A stretch of 14,770 nucleotides of DNA. It comes from DASZVN01 sp035547055. GTDB taxonomy: Bacteria > Pseudomonadota > Alphaproteobacteria > Rhizobiales > Methylopilaceae. Positions 14,060 to 14,770 of this stretch are shown one piece after another. Within the stretch, counting starts at the first letter, position 1; every line of letters starts with the position of its first letter. The stretch spans positions 1-14,770 of the forward strand of contig DASZVN010000197.1 in assembly GCA_035547055.1 (NCBI GenBank), in the 5' to 3' direction. The translations under genes were made by a program, and so were the position numbers. Below the pieces are notes generated by a model, which ran no database searches, had not been told where the DNA came from, and saw nothing but the letters and a program-made list of their open reading frames with translations.

Positions 14060-14770
14060 TCAGGCGGTGGCGCCGGCCTGCTGCTGCAGCTTCATGTGGT
14101 GGCGCTCATGCACCGCCTTGACGGCGAGGTTGCACAGCAGGCCGATGAACAGCAGCCCGGCCATGATGTACATCGTCACCGTATAGGCGTCGGCCTTCGC
14201 CACGCCGTGGTCGATCTGGTACTGGCGGATGTAGTTCACCAGCACCGGGCCGAAGATGCCGGCGGCCGACCACGCGGTGAGGATGCGGCCGTGGATGGCG
14301 CCGACATAGCGCACCCCGAACACGTCCTTGAGGTAGGCCGGGATGGTCGAGAAGCCGCCGCCATACATCGAGATGATGACGCAGTAGCACAGGACGAAGC
14401 CGGCGACGCTGCCGACATGGGCGGTCGTCGGCACGATCGAGTAGAGAATGATGCCGAGAATGAAGAACACGATATACGTGTTCTTGCGCCCGATGTAATC
14501 CGACGACGTCGCCCAGAAGAACCGGCCGCCCATGTTGAAGAGGCTGAGGAGGCCGACCATGCCGGCCGCCGCGACTGGGGTGATGGCGCCGTGGAACATC
14601 TCCTGCGTCATCGCCGACGCCTGGCCGATCACGCCGATGCCGGCGGTGACGTTGAGGCACAGCACCCACCACATCAGGTAGAACTGCGGCGTCTTCATCG
14701 CCTGGTCGACGTGCACGTTCTCGGTCGTGATGAGCTTCTGCGGCGTCGCCGGCGGCACATAGCCGGCCGG
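14060..14770 (-). CDS. OFA family MFS transporter (oxalate/formate antiporter type), C-terminal half
   Basis: The 236 visible residues cover a short linker and six transmembrane helices, the second half of a 12-helix MFS carrier; the N-terminal half lies beyond the window. QAMKTPQFYLMWWVLCLNVTAGIG opens the seventh helix in typical OFA manner. GGRFFWATSSDYIGRKNTY is the conserved loop between helices 8 and 9, and GGGFSTIPAYLKDVFG and GAIHGRILTAWSAAG are further OFA hallmarks. The best-known members exchange oxalate for formate across the inner membrane, but many OFA proteins carry other carboxylates. No oxalate-degrading gene is visible to test this. The frame is open to the right edge, and the GTG at 14758 is internal. 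The small-subunit gene follows after 12 bases. Confidence 0.92.
   Translation of the reverse strand, partial: PAGYVPPATPQKLITTENVHVDQAMKTPQFYLMWWVLCLNVTAGIGVIGQASAMTQEMFHGAITPVAAAGMVGLLSLFNMGGRFFWATSSDYIGRKNTYIVFFILGIILYSIVPTTAHVGSVAGFVLCYCVIISMYGGGFSTIPAYLKDVFGVRYVGAIHGRILTAWSAAGIFGPVLVNYIRQYQIDHGVAKADAYTVTMYIMAGLLFIGLLCNLAVKAVHERHHMKLQQQAGATA

Noticed and set aside
1..14770. CRISPR array, IS element, prophage, tRNA or rRNA
   Set aside because: Read for regularly spaced repeats, transposase motifs, target duplications and tRNA ends; none seen.

Overview
The window looks like a chromosomal stretch from a GC-rich alphaproteobacterium, most likely of the order Hyphomicrobiales (Rhizobiales) and close to the Bradyrhizobium/Rhodoplanes type. 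This rests on an Irr-type iron regulator, a Rhizobiales Porin_2-type porin, a DUF3309 micro-protein, an MmcB-type DNA repair protein, a rhizobial-style FabI, and very high third-position GC. I could run no database search, so the genus is inference.

Layout from left to right. Bases 1-582 (minus) hold the N-terminal part of a membrane-anchored FliO-like protein that runs off the left edge. It is divergent from irr (887-1378, plus), with a plausible promoter between them. Bases 1379-1894 hold no gene I recognise. A porin (1953-3281, minus) follows and ends at a textbook rho-independent terminator (1895-1927). An MsbA-like ABC exporter (3531-5342, minus) is divergent from a CbpA-type DnaJ co-chaperone (5554-6537, plus), which is followed by fabI (6750-7577, plus) and a 51-residue DUF3309 membrane micro-protein (7663-7818, plus) with a candidate EcfG-type stress promoter. 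These converge, with a 5-base gap, on ligA (7824-10013, minus). Upstream of ligA on the same strand is a SleB-family cell wall hydrolase (10057-11022).

The right part starts with a broken, miniature RTX-type calcium-binding protein (11287-11684) that contains a strong hairpin. Then come mmcB (11727-12239), a FAD-dependent oxidoreductase (12251-13417) and a small proline-rich secreted protein (13471-13779), all plus and closely spaced. The right edge carries, on the minus strand, the C-terminal half of an oxalate/formate antiporter (OFA) family MFS transporter, followed by a 43-residue single-pass membrane protein that is probably its small subunit.

Two copies of an approximately 27-bp palindrome (6646-6672 and 13819-13849) sit in intergenic spaces 7 kb apart and look like members of a dispersed repeat family. 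Most genes are housekeeping or envelope genes. I found no phage, IS element, CRISPR, tRNA or rRNA, and no clear new multi-gene system. The least ordinary items are the OFA small subunit, the DUF3309/EcfG unit, the collapsed RTX gene and the Irr with an altered heme motif.
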